Positions 21,300-33,399 of a stretch of 64,000 nt of DNA are shown one piece after another. Source of the DNA: Imbricaverruca yamaguchii. Taxonomy: Eukaryota; Arthropoda; Thecostraca; Neoverrucidae. A model generated the notes under the pieces. It did not search any database and had not been told where the DNA came from. It was given only the letters and a program-made list of their open reading frames with translations. The first letter of the stretch is position 1. Every line of letters begins with the position of its first letter. The stretch is from positions 1 to 64,000 of the forward strand of contig JAOTOL010000442.1 in the NCBI GenBank assembly GCA_034440575.1, read 5' to 3'. The translations under genes were made by a program, and so were the position numbers.

Positions 21300-22415
21300 A
21301 GTTAGGTTTCCCCTGGGAACCCACTTTTCTGGTTTGGAGTCAGCGTGCAAACAGATTTCCTCGCGTTTCCAACTGTTTTCATGGACATAATATTTTTTAT
21401 GCATGAATCTATTTACCAGTAACCAAAGGAAAATAATATGTACCTAGTCAGTAGACTCTACCTATGTAATAAGTAATGTACATTGTCATTTTTGGTCACA
21501 TCAGCATGCAGAAACAAAGAAGTGGATGATGGATGGCACCAGGGTGGGAATTAAGGCACTTTAAGGAGATTTCATCTCTGAAAACATTTTTGCACCCGGA
21601 TTCATACTGGACAGAATGGGCTCCACATGTTCGCCGACACAAACATACAGAAGGAACAAAAAATACTACAAAAAACTAATACAGGATTGAAGAAAATATC
21701 CACCAAACATGTTATTCTACTTACGGTTACCAAATAACTATATACTGAAAAACTGACCGTTTTAAGAGTCGCCTCCGAGTGCAGCGGAGGCCACCGACCG
21801 AATTCTGCTGCGTTAGCATTTTCTGTTACGTAAACTGTCCTTTAACCAATCAATGCAAGGTATTTTTTAAATGACGTGATAACCATTAGCAACTTTGAAC
21901 ACGTGTTTTTGAACACTTAGCAGTGTCATGCCGCAAGAACACAAGACCCTGACTGACCTTGCGCACCGCCGCGTCGATCTCGACTGCGTGTGAGGTAGTG
22001 TTGTGGGTCCGTATCGTGCAGGGAATTGGCTGTGTATGGGTAGGTGTGCGCTCTGGAGCTGAGGGCGAACCGTGAATCATTTGTGCTTTTCATTTTTGCC
22101 TCAGCATTATGCTGAGACCAACAGAGAAAGGAAGGTGCATTGCTCCTGTGAGTTATGAGAGACAAAGCTGAGCTGATCACAACTCCCGGTCTTGTGGTGC
22201 CATCCATTGCTCACTTCTTTGTTTCTATGCTTTGATGTGACAAAAAATGATGTGTATTATGCCTATTACGTAGACACTGACTAGGTACATATGCTTTTTT
22301 CGTCGGTTACCGGCAAATAGATTCCATGCATGAAAAATTATATGTGCATGAAAATGTACTCCGGGAGAAATCTGTTTGCACTCCGACTCCAAACCCGGAA
22401 AGCAAGTTTCCCACC
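21300..22415. mobile_element. Inverted-repeat element, about 245-bp arms
   Basis: 21300-21545 and 22195-22415 are diverged inverted copies (GTACCTAGTCAGT against ACTGACTAGGTAC; GAAACAAAGAAGTG against CACTTCTTTGTTTC; both ending in ATGGCACCA/TGGTGCCAT). The interior 21570-22190 is duplicated at 23050-23830 without the arms. Confidence 0.82.
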
Positions 22416-22743
22416 CTGCCTGACACCCCAGTCATGATTAGCTTTGCTTAACAGCATTACAGCATTACAGTAGGGAATAGCTAGCAGCCATATTCCTAAA
22501 TCATGCTTACTTTATAACGTTACTTATAATATTAAAAATATATTTTGTGTTGCCAGGCCTTGCAGAGTCAACCTAGCCTATATTACTATTGTTATTTTAT
22601 TATTATGATTATTATTATTATCATTATTACTGCTATTAATATTATTATTATTCTTATTATTATTAGAAACTATTACTATAAGAAATATGTGTGACATCAT
22701 TTCCCAAAGTGACATCTTGCACCAATCAGAAAAAGCAAACACC

Positions 22744-23045
22744 GATTGAATCGTATCCGCTGTGATGATGCAACTGGGGATGATTTGAAGGTCTTTAGGG
22801 CAATAACAGGTCAAGATGCACATCTCGCTGCAAAAGACTTAGATGAAATTGTGAAGTGGTCCAAAGAATGGCAAATTAAATTTAAAATTGGGCATCAGAC
22901 AGACAAGGAAGCCAGGAAGAAGGCACTGAGAATGCTTGGGGCAATAAATAGGAATGTATCATACATAAGTGAGGAAGTGATCAGGAAGCTTTATTGTGCA
23001 CGTCAGGCCACATTTTGAATACTGCATCCAAGCTTGGTCTCCTAG
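22744..23045 (+). pseudogene. CR1/L2-like LINE reverse transcriptase fragment
   Basis: The frame includes DLDEIVKWSKEWQIKF, KKALRMLGAINRNVSYIS and, after a shift, FEYCIQAWSP, the C-terminal part of the CR1/L2 reverse transcriptase. It is truncated on both sides, lies in the 8.1-kb inverted-repeat element and follows an AT-rich simple repeat at 22585-22680. Confidence 0.82.
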
Positions 23046-23049
23046 CTAT

Positions 23050-23830
23050 GATTTCATCTCTTAAAACATTTTTGCACTCCGGACCCATACTGGATAGAAT
23101 GGGCTCCACATGTACTCCGACACAAACATACAGAAGGACAAAAATACTACTTAAAAACTAATACAGGATTGGAAGAAAATATCTACCAAACATGTTATTC
23201 CCTACTTACTGTTACCAATAACTATACACTTTTTTGTACCATCAAGCACACAGACAGCAACCGAAACACACACCACACGAAACCACAAACAGGGGGAAAT
23301 ACCGACGACAACGCGCTAAACTCGCGCATGCGCACTGAATATAATGGCCTCCGGTCGCAAATTCGGCCGGTGCGTCTTTGAGCCACCCTATAGTGGGAAA
23401 ACTGACTCCTTTAAGAGTCGCTTCCCGGAGTGCAGCGGAGGGTTCCGATCGAAATTGCTGCGTTAGCACTTTTCTGTTACGAAAACTGTCCTTGCTAACG
23501 AAATCAATGCAAGGTATTTTTTTAATGACGTCAGCAACCATTAGCAACTTTGAACATGTGTTTGTTTCCACTTACATCGTGCATGCCGCAAACACAAGGA
23601 CCTTGACTGATCCTTTGCAAACGCTCCTCGATTCTGACTTCGTGTGAGGAGTGTTGTGGGTCCGTATCGTGCATTGAATTGGCTGTGTATGTAGGTAGGT
23701 GTACGATCTGAGCTTGAGGGTGAACCGTGAATTATTTGTGTTTTTCATTTTGCCTAGCACTATGCTGAGACCAACAGAGAAAGAAGGCGCATTGCTCCTG
23801 TGAGTTATGAGAGACAAAGCTGACCTGATG
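23050..23830 (+). repeat. Direct copy of the 21570-22190 block
   Basis: GGGCTCCACATGT, CCAAACATGTTATTC, AACCATTAGCAACTTTGAAC, TGAGACCAACAGAGAAAG and GTGAGTTATGAGAGACAAAG occur in the same order in both copies. This copy carries about 150 extra bases at 23235-23395 that are absent from the other. Confidence 0.88.
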
Positions 23831-24162
23831 CTTTGTGGCAGGTGTGGCACAGTGGTTGCTGTCTCAGTTTGGTTGTGTTGCTGGTCTGTATGCATGAAGG
23901 CATTGTGTTGTATGGTAGCCCAGATATGTACTGAGAAAGGTGCAAAATACAGGTCATTATTATTATTATTATTGCTAGCACATACACAAAGAATAGGTAG
24001 AGCTGTGATCAGGCCTTAATATTTGGATTGTAAACAGGTCCAACAAAGAATAGGTAGAGCTGTGTGATCAGGCCTTAATATTTGGATTGTAAACAGGTTC
24101 ATTGTTCATTTATGAATATCACCTTATTTTTCTTATTTATGCGCTGAACATCATGTGGGAGA

Positions 24163-24764
24163 TATTCAAAGGTATTTGCCTCAAATAAGGTGTCCATTAA
24201 ACAGAACATGTTCAGATATCTACCTTTTCCCTAACCAATGTAAGCAGGTAGGTGGGCATCTATATCTTTTTGGCCTTGTGAAATACCAGCAGAAATACAT
24301 CCTCACCGAACTCACTTGTCTGTGGCAGAACCTCATGAAAGGGCTGAGCACCATCCCTGCAAGAACTTGATCATGATGCAACTGCAGGAGCGCTTCCACG
24401 TGTCCAATTACCAACGGCTTTTCCTTTTGCAAAAGTCGTCAGGAATTGTGGTGATTTCTTAGCTCACAACAAATGGCAACAATTTTGAAGCCGTTTGTTA
24501 TTGTTTATGTGCTGCCGTCTGCCGGCACGCATGTAAGCTTTTGTGCCGCTGAGCGTTTACGGTGTCATCTAGCGGTCGAATTCAGAACTATTTTTGGAAC
24601 TTATGAAACCGGGTACTTATGACTTTGGGTACTTGTGAATTCACCCTGTCTGGAGTATTTTGGAAGTTATCTGGCAACTTTTGGAACTTATGAAACCAAA
24701 TCTGGCATATTTTGGAACTTATGACTCTTGGTACTTGTGACACTTGGTACTTATGAAGGTCCCC
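24163..24764 (-). repeat. Right terminal inverted repeat
   Basis: Reverse complement of 16648-17258 with scattered differences. A short (ATT)n run at 23957-23975 and a 55-bp tandem duplication at about 23985-24100 lie just inside it. Confidence 0.92.
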
Positions 24765-27410
24765 CGAGACACAACAGGTACTCCAAAGTTGGCTGTTCTA
24801 GTATAGTTAGTTTAAACTAGACAAAACGAACGCCAAGTGACGTCATAAACCAGACGCACTTTTTTATTCCAGAATACTGCTGAATTATATTCTAGTTTTG
24901 GACTATACCAATACATCTACTAAATATGGTGCTTTCATTTTAGCACAATTATGTCGCTTTTATGACGATTAGTTTCCCCTTTGGTTGTAAAGCATATCAG
25001 TTATTCATTGAAGCTTGAATATTCTATCTTATTCTGCTAGCGTGCCGGTGGCTTTGAACCGAAAGGCACCATCCACAAAATTAATTTATCCATGGCGTGG
25101 TTGATATTGAGAACACACACCTCAGACAATTTATGTGAATTAAGGCCTTATACCCACAATGTCAATTTGGTCAACATGTCATTGATGAAATCTGGTGATT
25201 AATGTTAGCATGTGCGTTGGTCCCCTGTCAGTTATCATATTGTTTCTGTGTGCTATATGTAATCATGCCATACTGTGCCATTCACCAACTTGTGGACAAT
25301 TTGGTAATTGCTTGCGCATTGTATCATGGCTGGGCAGTAGTGGTAGTAGGGTAAGAGGGGGTTTCCAAACACTTAATGCATGGAACAAATTGCTCTACTG
25401 CTACCTTTGTGTGGCCAAACCAGTAATTATACTGTTTACTGAATTTCAAAAAGTGAAGATGGTATCCATATTCGGATGGTTCTCTCTATCAAAGTCATCT
25501 AACCACTCACATAGAGCTACTTTAAAATATATAATTGTTTTGTAGTGTGGTGCCATATTCTGAACATGAAAGTGGTTGTGCAGGATTACTTCACTGTAGC
25601 TGTTGTGGTACCAATTATTAGTAGCCACTAAAAATACTGGTGTAATTGCCAAAAATATCAGACCTTAAAATACATTTTCAGGGAAATATGTACTTTTTAG
25701 TTCATATTTGAATTCTTGATATCCCTTTCCAATGCAAAGTTGATTGATGTGGTTAAAATGTGACCACTCTCACCTGTACTGAGTGAGATGTGATTTAAGG
25801 TTTTCATTATTGCATTTTTGAGTGTTTACAAGTGACGTTTTGCACATTTTAACCTAGGCAAAGTTCTAATGAGGTTGGGATAAGTTTGGTATTTCTTTAG
25901 CTTCCTCAATTTTCAAATCGAATTGTTCATGAATGTGATTTTGTTTTAATTGGAAGCTAATTTATGTTCTCTTCTAAAAAGAGGCAAGGCTGGAGCTGTG
26001 TGAGTTTTTAACAATTGCACCTGCAGAAAAAATATTTGCATTTTATTTGAGGTGGCATTTGAAGAAAAAATTATAAATGCATGTTTCTGAATGTCATTAA
26101 GATGATATGACCATTGTATTCCAGCACAAATGCATGCTCTTCAGTTCGTAAGTGAAGTAATGCGAAATGTGTTGCTTTGAGTGGGGTAATTGGTAATGAA
26201 GGATAATGTTAAATGTATAAACAGTGCATCCAAACCAATGTCATCCATTGGATATCTTTGATATCACATATGCAACAATGCTGGTTGAGTTATCACCACA
26301 ATCCTCCCCCAGTCCAAACCTAACCTACCTCTTTTTCAGGAAAAACTCTGTTGTTTCTATTCTATCCTCCAAATTCCGAAAACCTTGGTATTTATATATA
26401 AGAAGCCCAAATGAAGACAATTTTTTTAGACAGATGTATGGACGCATCTTCTTGAAGCTTACTAGCAACTTCTACCCAGTATCCTAAAAATAATTTTCCA
26501 TAAACTGTGTTGAATGAAGAACAAGGCTACTTGGGAGTAGTGAAAGATCAGAAGAAGACAGGATAGGCAGTCATGCATGGAAAGCCCAAACCAGGTTTAA
26601 GTATACCAAAAAAATGAATACATATATTTCCATGTGGCTATTTCTAACATTTTTATCATGATATTCCAGCAGAATAATGGCCAGCCCTTTCGACATGGAG
26701 TAATGGTAACAGATTCAGCCTAGGATACAAAGTGTATGGTTCCATTAGCTGAGTTTCCATGTCACAAGGTTAATTAATATACGGTGCACAATTGATGCAA
26801 GTGTGTAATTAAGGTACAATGGATCTACTATTTCCTTCGTGAATCACGTTCAACATTCAGCATACAATATCAGTAGGTTCTAGATGACCGAACATGAGTA
26901 TGTTTTAGGAGGTCCAACATCAGTTGTTTAGGTTAGATTCAGTTAGGATATTTTTGTAATTTGACATCAGTGTTCTTTGTTAGCAACCAAAAACCCCATT
27001 TCCCCACACTTTCCATATTTTTCATAATATTCCATATTCTCCCCACACTTTCCATAACATCTTATGTCTTATGGCGCGGGGGATTGCATGTACTGTCATT
27101 GTCAACATTAGTGTTTTCCTAGTGTTTGAAAAATCTTAGTTGAATGATGTTAATATTATTTTTGAGTGAAATTACTTTTTTCTAGACATCAGCACATGAA
27201 CTTGAACTGCCGATTTGCTGAGATTTCATTTCCCATATAAATGATTATCAGCTTCCTTCAAATCACATCAGATAATGATGTGAATTGAAGGAATGTTACA
27301 TGCTAAGCGATGTGTGGCCTGGTCCATGGCCAGAAAGAAACCAGCGGACCGATCGCTGGGCACCCATTTGCGTATCCCGAGATGAACCAGGAAAAGCGTT
27401 CTTGACTCAC
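24765..27410. other. No gene recognised
   Basis: AT-rich sequence. The longest open frame (25195-25545 plus) encodes a hydrophobic, cysteine-containing peptide with no family signature and no splice context that I can support. I do not call it a gene. Confidence 0.45.
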
Positions 27411-27413
27411 CTC

Positions 27414-27872
27414 CTAAGCCTTAACGGCCTGACGGTTCCCACCGAGGAATTCTTCCACACATTCAGATAGATGGATGCAGCGTTTTGTGTTCACCATGCC
27501 CAATAACCCAACAATATCAGCAGACATCCAAAGGTCATTGAAAGTTTCCGCCAGGTGTTGGAATCCAGATTCAATTCCATAGATAGAATATAATTGTGCT
27601 TTGCGAGGATCCGGACATTTATTCATCTCGGGCTCGTGAACAAGGTGAACGTCGCGAAGCTCGCAAAGCGGCAGCAGCGGAAAGCCGAGCAGTTTGCTCA
27701 GCGACTGCGAAGTATGGGCCGCACTTGGGCGATACTTCACATTCAGATCAGTGTTTGGATCTTTCATTGTTTGGACGTATTGGTGCATCACCTGTCGTTG
27801 ATCATATAGCAGCATATCAGGACTTTCTACACAAATATTACACGAGACTAAACGTACGTGTTGCAGTCGCAC
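27414..27872 (-). CDS. Unrecognised open frame, 152 codons
   Basis: This is the longest clean frame between 24 and 36 kb. It has a mixed, protein-like composition (for example CVEEFLGGNRQAVKA near its end). I do not recognise a family. The plus strand of the same stretch also has long open frames, so the openness may come from composition. Coding status is uncertain. Confidence 0.25.
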   Translation of the reverse strand: MRLQHVRLVSCNICVESPDMLLYDQRQVMHQYVQTMKDPNTDLNVKYRPSAAHTSQSLSKLLGFPLLPLCELRDVHLVHEPEMNKCPDPRKAQLYSIYGIESGFQHLAETFNDLWMSADIVGLLGMVNTKRCIHLSECVEEFLGGNRQAVKA

Positions 27873-28200
27873 CGAGTGTATGTCAAGCTCAACAACTGAT
27901 ATGTGCCTGTGTTTGTGAAGTCGGTAGAGTGTAGCCTGTAGGTTTACACGTACTCATCGTCCTACTACGGTGCTCGTGAGTAGTCTGTGTATGTATGCAT
28001 GTCGAGTTGTTCTCAGCCACAGATGTCACAATGAGGATGTTCCATCTATTCTTGCCAGCTCGTCCGATTTTATAAGGTGCCAGATATGTACGTACTGTAA
28101 TGTTAGGTATTGTAATGTATTGCTGCAATGCAATCTCATTAAGTACCGTGGCTTATCTGCACCTGCTACCGATAACCTCTTATGTCACGCGTTTGGTGGA

Positions 28201-28375
28201 GCCGCGGTAGCTTAGTCCGTAGGGTGTTGGGCTCTTGACCGCAATATTATGTGTTCGAGTCCCGCAACCAGCGGAATTACCGAGTCCACCCGTGACCAAT
28301 CGGTTTGAGAAGTTGGCGACACTATATGGCCTAGCGGTTAATTGCGTCGTAAATGAACCCAAGGTTCTTTTTCTG
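28201..28375 (+). repeat. tRNA-derived SINE, family A
   Basis: tRNA-like head with A box GGTAGCTTAGTCCG and B box TGTTCGAGTCCC, then GTGACCAATCGG, TTGGCGACACTA and CTAGCGGTTAATTGCGTCGT, matching the family body at 54598-54762 and 955-1140. It ends near AATGAACCCAA. Confidence 0.8.
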
Positions 28376-28714
28376 CTTCATGTGTTTGCTTCTCCCAATA
28401 TATGTCTTGCGTTGTGCTTCCTCAATATATCGTTTTAATACGCACTCTGTTGGGCGCCATAATATATATATATTCATGTTGGCAAAATGACGAACGCAGT
28501 CCATGCGCCCAAAATGCACATTCACTTCCACCACAGAGTACACAACCGAGAAACAATCGGCAGTGGGAGTGAGGACCGTCCTCAATCTTGGCAGTCTCGT
28601 CTTTTCCAGATGCGTGTTCATCGTATTAAAGTCTGATTGATAAACAACTTTTTTGTTGCCGTATTTATGTCGTGCTGTACTGCAAAATGCGTGATTTTTT
28701 ATTTAAAATTTAGT

Positions 28715-29027
28715 CTCAGTTGTTGCTGGGGTGGGTTTAGGAACCAGGGTTCTATTGCTAAGCAGAGTTTGTTGCGTGAACTCTCGCCGCACCACCCGAT
28801 CCACGAATTCCTTTTAAACGGCAGAATTTTGATCGAAAGTTTAACGTGCCGTCAATACACCGACACGGCCGCCCGGTAGCTCATCCCCGGCCTTATCGGG
28901 CCAGCTGCCAACTCACACTCCCAGCCGGGGGCAAAACGCGAGCGCGCGAAGCGACTCGAACCCTGTGTTGCCAGGACAGGGGAGACCAGCACAGGCCAGC
29001 GCTCTAACCAACTGAGCTACTGGGAGT
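28715..29027 (-). repeat. tRNA-derived SINE, family B
   Basis: Reverse copy of the 13182-13490 element: the B box appears as GACTCGAACCC and the A box as CCAACTGAGCTAC near the right end, with the GGCCTTATCGGGCC and TTGTTGCTGGGGTGG segments also present. Confidence 0.87.
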
Positions 29028-29029
29028 CA

Positions 29030-29999
29030 TTTCAGGTTGCACGACGCGAATAAAGAAATCATATTTTAAAAAGAAAATGTTTTCTTTAGTTAAAAATAGA
29101 ACACATTTAATTAAAAAGATGTATGGTACTACGTGGTAACTTTCCATTCCAGCCACAAATTAGGCTGTGATTAAAGTTGCTTCCGAGCTGGTCTGGCATA
29201 GAAATTGCTGTTATCCCTGCATTATTGCATGCATGACGGAAGCTTGATTCACATGGCGTCAGCGACTCAGCCAATTCATTTCGACTGAAAATGCGAGATA
29301 ACGGTGTGCGAACATGGGCAAAGCCATGGTGGGGAATGAACGGGGATGCTTCCCCAATCATGCCAAGTTCCGCGCTAAGCCTTTGACAATGCATAATAAT
29401 CGAACTGAAATCCTCATGCGGGCATCTAAAATCCGTCTTAGTGCTTACGGGTTCCACAAAGTTGTTGCCGAATCAAAATCGAGCGTTCATGTTACGAAAA
29501 GCGTGATTTTTTATTTTGCGCCGGCACTCCAGAAAGTTCAGGATTGTCACCGAAATATTTTAGCAAACGTCTGCTCCTGTCAAAGCAATGTTTGTCGCAG
29601 TCCTGGTGGGGTGTGTTTGCCGTGTATCGTAAAAGGCGTGGAGCCGAGCTTAGAACTGGCATCGCTCTGACTCCAGCTCGGGTCCAGTTATTTGACTGTT
29701 CGGCAGCATGCACAATTGTTGGTTTTGTCATCTTGATAATCATGTACTGTTATTGTATGCACACCTCGAGGAGCAGGGACTAATGTTGGTCGGCGTGTAC
29801 TGGTGGGAGGGGAAAGGGCAACCGTTAGTTTTTAGCTCAATATTTGCAATGCATTGCCGTAGTGCCACAAATGATTAAATTCAGGGGATCCTGTCTCCTG
29901 TCCCACCCCCGATGGTCCGCCGCCCGTGTCAGGAAGGGACTGTGGGCCTGGACACTGCCATAAGCGGTGACGTGTTCCGTAGTTCCTGTGCCTGGCTGA
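29030..29999. other. No gene recognised
   Basis: Several open frames on both strands (for example 29107-29457 minus), none with a motif that I recognise. No repeat partner was found in the window. Confidence 0.4.
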
Positions 30000-30235
30000 T
30001 TAGAAGAACTGCCCAACCATAAAGTTAAGGTGGCAGAACCCCAGCCTTGCAGAATATCTGCGTATTTCCCTTCTCTTTATGAAAAAGGTCGTCCCATGTG
30101 AACAGTGTCTTAATTCACTGTCGCTTATTAGAAGGACTTCCCACAACGCGCAAAAGCTTCCGGCCTCCAGGCTCGAACTGGCTACCTCCGAGTCGGCAAA
30201 CCGACGCGCTACCAACTGCGCTACCAACACGGAGT
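30000..30235 (-). repeat. tRNA-derived SINE, family C
   Basis: The minus strand starts with a tRNA-like head: TTGGTAGCGCAGTTGGTAGC as A box and CCAGTTCGAGCC as B box. About 150 bp of unrelated body follows, down to near 30000. It is a single copy in the window. Confidence 0.65.
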
Positions 30236-30654
30236 CGCTCGTCCCGCTTAAGTTAAATAGTGTCGATGGATATGACATGGGTCTAAATAACACCATTTTA
30301 CACAATAACTAACACATTCATGTGAAATTCTCCCCTGATTATCGAAATACCATGAAACAAGCTTTCAGATGGCGTATAATTTGCACCACTCACGTATACT
30401 TGTTAGTCAGGAACGTACGCGGAAAAGTACCATTTCTTGCTGTCGTGATAATTTGCTGAACCCAAATCAGCGCCCAGATGACGTCCCCGGCTGCCAATGA
30501 ACATTGACAGGGGCCGGTCGGACCAAGAGCAGACACAGCCATACCAGGAGCAGACGCGACGGTCACGCCACGGTCATAGTCGGCGCAGATGTCCGGTGCC
30601 GATCCGGAACTGCCGCGTACGGCTCATCCACGCGATCTGTGCGGCGGCCACGAC

Positions 30655-30775
30655 CCCGCTCCACTCACCACTTCCGCTCCACGGCCGGCACAGCTGACTG
30701 TGCTGGCTCCCGTGCCCACTCCCCACTCCAGCATCATCTGCTCCACTCACCACTTCCGCTCCACAGTTCAACACT
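30655..30775. repeat. Short tandem duplication
   Basis: CCACTCACCACTTCCGCTCC occurs twice, about 92 bp apart. No gene is recognised in 30240-30800. Confidence 0.7.
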
Positions 30776-30793
30776 TTGGTGGCGGATACTGAC

Positions 30794-31167
30794 ATGCGTG
30801 AATTCCAGTTAGTTAGTTATTTGGGTTCTAGGGCGCATCAACTGCTGTGATTATACAGCGCCCATAACTTAACTATTTAAACTGTGTCAATTCTAAACAA
30901 TCGTACCAGGCGGACTTGCTCACGTATAAGGGATTAGACAGGAGAATATATAGAATTGAAGTTTACCTCCGAAAGAAAGTGGAACAATTTACCAGAATTG
31001 ATCGCGACCGAGTCATCCCCAAGAACATCACGAATTGATAGTGCCTGCGATCGACCAAAGTAGTGCTGGTAAACATTAGAAAGCTGAGGACATGAGGTTA
31101 AGATATGACGCACTGAAAGACGTCCCTGGCATCTGGGGCACATGGGCATATCAATGCGTGAATTCCA
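30794..31167 (-). mobile_element. 5'-truncated I-clade LINE copy, 346 bp, with target duplication
   Basis: ATGCGTGAATTCCA occurs at 30794-30807 and 31154-31167. Between them is a minus-strand LINE end: a C-terminal cysteine knuckle (MCPRCQGRLSVRHILTSCP), then 3' UTR and the GGGCGC-type tail. A 14-bp target duplication shows a single retrotransposition event. Confidence 0.88.
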
Positions 31168-31929
31168 AAGCGGTCCACTGACTAAGGTGTTGCGATGGTT
31201 TCAGATCCAGAGGTGATGGTAGCCGACATTCGGATGAGTCAGAACGAGCGACAGCGAAGCTCGAGCGAGTCCACATGCGCGTATGCGGTAGAAACGTTCA
31301 TCTGAGTGGACCCGCCAATATTGCACGCCGTTGAAACCGTAATAGTTTTGTTTGTTTTCTTGTTGCAGCGTTTCGATATCGAAGTTCGTCACTCAGACCC
31401 GGACTTGTGATATTAAGTTTAAGTTTACAATCGTTTAAAAGTATTCATGAATTGCTCTTAATCGAAATGGCCGGCGGCCGCCTTTTCGATCGTCGGGAAA
31501 CTTCAAAATTAAGCATTCCCAGTTCTGATTTTCATATTCACAGGCTAGATCTTTCGTTGCAATTTTGATATTTACCAGCTTGTAGCATAAAATTTATCGT
31601 GAAGTAATTGCAATGCTTATTTTTCATATTCATCACGGCGACATTTTCACAGGTGGAAAGGAGGTATCCAGGTGGCTGCAGTGTTTTCAAGCGGAGGCTT
31701 TCCGTCATGCTGCGCATATCCGAGCTGTAATTTTCGTGTATGCTTTAAATTCTAGAGTTTTCGTGTAATGCGTGTATGATCGTGACGATGGTGTGTGCGG
31801 CACATTGGTGCACTTGTAACCAGAGGCGAAAAAAGCCGGCGACACGCCGACGCATGCCGGTGACAACTAAATGGACACGGAAGATTAATGAGACAGTCAA
31901 AGTCTGACATGTCTTTTTCTTTCCGAGCT

Positions 31930-32203
31930 TGAAAAAAAAAACTTTTTTTTAGAACGAATCGTATCAGTAAATTTTGGGCCAGTTTACATTAGAAGACGGC
32001 AAATTGTATATAGTGGTGGCGTCCTTATGAGACAGCTGCTGGCTGAAAAAAAGCTGCGGTCCGAACGGCGGCCTGTACTAATTTATCATAGGGGTCGGCG
32101 CTATACCGATGATAGAGCCATTAGCTGTCTCATGCGGGACATTTGTGGCGCGCTGAACCTTGCTAAAGGAAGGAGAACCGGGTCCTGGGAAATTATGTCA
32201 TGA
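31930..32203 (+). CDS. Coding-like fragment, unknown
   Basis: An open frame of about 90 codons ends at TGA 32201-32203 and reads, in part, YIRRRQIVYSGGVLMRQLLA and YHRGRRYTDDRAISCLMRDI. The basic, protein-like composition suggests a transposon or exon remnant. I do not recognise the family. Nearby at 31789 an ATG opens MVCAAHWCTCNQRR, loosely like the start of a THAP finger. Confidence 0.3.
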
Positions 32204-32521
32204 ATGTTATGGGCATCTGCCTGCTCTTAATTAACGCAACAATTCGTGAAACAAAAAAGCTATTCAACACGAAGACATTTTTTAAAGCAAATCACAATAG
32301 GTACCCAAAATATTGTCACTTTCTTTTATAGACCCGTGGGTACGTATATAGTTTTCTGTGATGTCATTTGGAGAATGGAGACGGATAATTGGAGAATGGA
32401 GATACTTGATGGCTTGAATGGCTTGCCATGATCTTTATCCACCGTTTGGTTCGTTCGTCAGGCTTCTGTGCGAGTAAGGGCAGTTCTGCGGTTTTTTTGT
32501 CCTTGGAGAGTAGCTGGAACC

Positions 32522-32745
32522 ATGGGGAAGTCGATGCCTTCTGCACCACCAAGGAAGAAGATGACTTGCGGCTATGAAAGCTGTAATTATGGAGGAGAAA
32601 TGCGGAACATGAAGAGGCACAATAAGTTGAGGCACGGAGGGGGTGCCGTTGCGAGTAAAAAATATGTCCTTCGGTGTAGGAGGAAAGTGGGAACGATGGT
32701 GCAGACCGGTGCCAAATGACGATGTCAACGAACCATCAGGAACAG
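32522..32745 (+). CDS. Possible zinc-finger exon
   Basis: From ATG 32522 the frame reads MGKSMPSAPPRKKMTCGYES, then CNYGGEMRNMKRHNKLRHGG: a C-x4-C-x11-H-x4-H arrangement like a C2H2 or BED finger. A GT donor (ACAG|GTAATT) follows at about 32746. It could be an upstream exon of the hAT-like relic at 36.9 kb, but the phases cannot be proved. A (GGTA)n run lies at 32845-32890. Confidence 0.4.
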
Positions 32746-33399
32746 GTAATTAATGTTTTTGTGTGGTGATTCACTGGACAATTCCATGCAAGCAAGGAAT
32801 GTATTGTCTTGTGCTGGCCAGGCTGCTGACCAGGTTTATGTACCCAGGTAGGTAGGTGCATAGATAGGTAGGTAGGTAGGACCTACCTGCCTAACACAGG
32901 GCTCTGTTTGTGCTTTGTAATCCTAGATATGGACAAGAAGTTGTCGGATAATGCAATATGGAGAGGATGTTTTTCTTCCAGCCTGAAACATCTGAATCTG
33001 CTTGTGCCATCCAATGAGTCGAGCATTTTATTGCAGAGTTGTTAATTGTCAAGCAATACCACTCAACCCAAGATGAGAAGAATGAGATGATAATTAACTG
33101 GGGGATGATGTTCCGGGTGAAAAATGAATCTAGCAATAGTCAATGTTTAATACTATATCATGTCCAAATTTTCGGCATATAAAGTAATGTCCACATTTCC
33201 ACTCAGCATTCCTGCTAACAGCATACAAAGTAATGCTTAAAAAACAAAAGTTCAACTTAATCTATCCTCCCCTTGAAGAAAAAAATCTTAAAAGTAAACT
33301 GGAAAGTTTCAATGGTATTATTGCATTTTAAGGTAACCACAAGACATGTTTTATACACATTTTACTTCCTAAAATATCAAGGTGTTAGTTTTTATTAAG

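Larger units (their letters stand above)
16648..24764. mobile_element. 8.1-kb element with long terminal inverted repeats
   Basis: The left arm 16648-17258 and right arm 24163-24764 are inverted copies of about 600 bp with few differences. Outer ends begin GGGACCTTCATAAGTACC; the arms carry clustered CATAAGTTCC/CATAAGTACC motifs near the tips. Between them lie a P-like transposase C-terminus (18950-19875), a tandem duplication, a smaller inverted-repeat element, a duplicated block and a CR1/L2 fragment. I see no matching 8-bp target duplication. The arms may be one transposon's ends or two opposite copies of a shorter repeat. Confidence 0.75.

Noticed and set aside
16634..24779. 8-bp target duplication around the 8.1-kb inverted-repeat element
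   Set aside because: The bases outside the arms (TCGCTGCG on the left, CGAGACAC on the right) do not match; the outer flanks are weakly inverted rather than direct.
28201..28375. Functional tRNA gene
   Set aside because: A and B boxes are present but the acceptor and anticodon arms do not pair as a tRNA, and the body is shared with other dispersed copies, so it is a SINE. The same applies at 13182, 28900-29027, 30140-30235, 54680-54762 and 57640-57697.
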